From an uncultured Syntrophobacteraceae bacterium (GTDB taxonomy: Bacteria; Desulfobacterota; Syntrophobacteria; Syntrophobacterales; Syntrophobacteraceae): a stretch of DNA of 5,028 bases. The stretch is taken from the NCBI GenBank assembly GCA_937889795.1, contig CALBZH010000342.1, forward strand, positions 1-5,028, given 5' to 3'. Under the pieces are notes generated by a model, which saw only the letters and a program-made list of their open reading frames with translations, did not search any database and was not told the DNA's origin. Shown piece after piece: positions 4,507 to 5,028 of this stretch. Position 1 is the first letter of the stretch. Each line of letters starts with the position of its first letter. Position numbers and translations under genes: made by a program.

Positions 4507-5028
4507 ATGGCGAAGGAAGATTTTCTCGCCTGCTTGACCCGGGAGCTCAAAGACGAGGTGATGGAGCGCTACGTAACGGAGAGGCGCCTCATTGAGCTGC
4601 AGATCGAGGCTCTCCAGGAGCAGGCCCATGAGGTGCAGCGTTGCGCCCGGGAAGCGGCGAAGAGGCTGGAGCGGCTTGGCTATTGGATGATCCATCCCCC
4701 GCTGCGCCAGAAGCTCTTCACCATCCTCAAGCTCCCTGACCAGTCGCCCTGGAGAGAGCACCTGGAAAAGGGGATTTCCTACGGCCTTCGTTCCATCGCC
4801 CTGAGTGCGTTTCGGAACAGGACAAAACTCAGAGAGATCATTCTCAAGGCATACGATCGGCTCTATCAGTACATGGAGCTTTACGCACGGGCTGTTGATG
4901 ACCTCTGGGCGGAGTGCGAAGCGGTGAAGACCAACGTCCAAGGTTTCCAGAATGCCGGCGAGCTGCCTGTTGTTCTGAGCTTTCTCACGGGTATTGACCG
5001 ATGTGCTGCGGAGAAATCCCATTTTCTG
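4507..5028 (+). CDS. Unrecognised helical, coiled-coil-rich protein (3' truncated by window)
   Basis: The frame opens at ATG 4507 and runs without a stop to the window end, giving 174 residues so far. AAGGAGA (4494-4500) lies six bases before the start, a strong ribosome site. I do not recognise the family. Residues about 12-58 are rich in Glu, Arg, Leu and Gln with a near-heptad pattern (LIELQIEALQEQAHEVQR), which suggests a coiled coil. A Trp/Pro/Leu segment follows (GYWMIHPPLRQKLFTILKL, 58-76), then more amphipathic helix with aromatic clusters (AYDRLYQYMELYARAVDDLW, 115-134). No signal peptide or clear membrane helix is seen, so it is probably cytoplasmic. Codons favour G or C at the third position. 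A long - strand frame overlaps it, but that frame lacks comparable start signals and runs into the divergent promoter region. The gene is divergent from the paralogue-kinase unit and may share its operator. Confidence 0.75.
   Translation, partial: MAKEDFLACLTRELKDEVMERYVTERRLIELQIEALQEQAHEVQRCAREAAKRLERLGYWMIHPPLRQKLFTILKLPDQSPWREHLEKGISYGLRSIALSAFRNRTKLREIILKAYDRLYQYMELYARAVDDLWAECEAVKTNVQGFQNAGELPVVLSFLTGIDRCAAEKSHFL

Noticed and set aside
4341..4550. 70-residue N-terminal extension of the exported FGE-like protein to an ATG at 4550
   Set aside because: It would bury the signal peptide inside the protein and translate across the divergent control region and the start of the rightward gene. 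The ATG at 4340 has a good ribosome site and begins a clean signal peptide.
4474..5022. 182-residue - strand frame opposite the rightward gene
   Set aside because: It overlaps the + strand frame almost fully, which has a strong ribosome site, GC-rich third positions and coiled-coil pattern. It also runs into the divergent promoter region. It looks like an antisense shadow.
1..5028. Search for tRNA, rRNA, CRISPR arrays, insertion-sequence ends or known riboswitches
   Set aside because: No clover-leaf-like sequence, regularly spaced repeats, transposase or recognisable aptamer core was found by eye.

Overview
The window reads as a chromosomal stretch from a Gram-negative, moderately GC-rich bacterium. 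Ser/Thr kinases fused to sulfatase-modifying-factor (SUMF1/FGE-like) domains, exported EF-hand proteins and this codon use would fit Desulfobacterota, Nitrospirota or similar environmental lineages. That placement is an impression from protein style; no rRNA or marker gene is present to confirm it.

Layout, left to right. Positions 1-242 hold a possible gene end on the + strand (weak) and a perfect 10-bp inverted repeat just past the stop of the first clear gene. On the - strand at 243-542 lies a small exported EF-hand protein. A gap of about 540 bp (543-1078) has no convincing gene but holds several inverted repeats, an imperfect 22-bp tandem repeat and a TTGACA promoter-like element facing the EF-hand gene. 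On the - strand at 1079-2947 is a membrane-spanning Ser/Thr protein kinase whose outer half is an FGE-like domain. Upstream of it, on the same strand at 3063-4340, is a second exported protein that carries a closely related FGE-like domain behind a signal peptide and a low-complexity linker. A 166-bp divergent intergenic region with a perfect 17-bp palindrome follows. It separates these genes from a + strand gene (4507 to beyond the window end) for a helical, coiled-coil-rich protein that I do not recognise.

Main biological reading. The kinase has every catalytic motif of an active Hanks-type kinase. Its extracytoplasmic FGE-like domain and that of the exported neighbour are about two thirds identical over a 100-residue core, counted by eye. 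Both lack the cysteine pair expected at the C-terminal end of a true formylglycine-generating enzyme, and both have a cysteine where the family usually has a histidine. This suggests a membrane kinase paired with an exported paralogue of its own sensor domain, made from one transcription unit and acting as partner, competitor or ligand-binding subunit. The EF-hand protein lies in the same compartment and orientation, but its link to the pair is only positional.

Limits: all similarities come from recognising motifs by eye. Start sites, promoters and hairpins have not been tested by computation or experiment.
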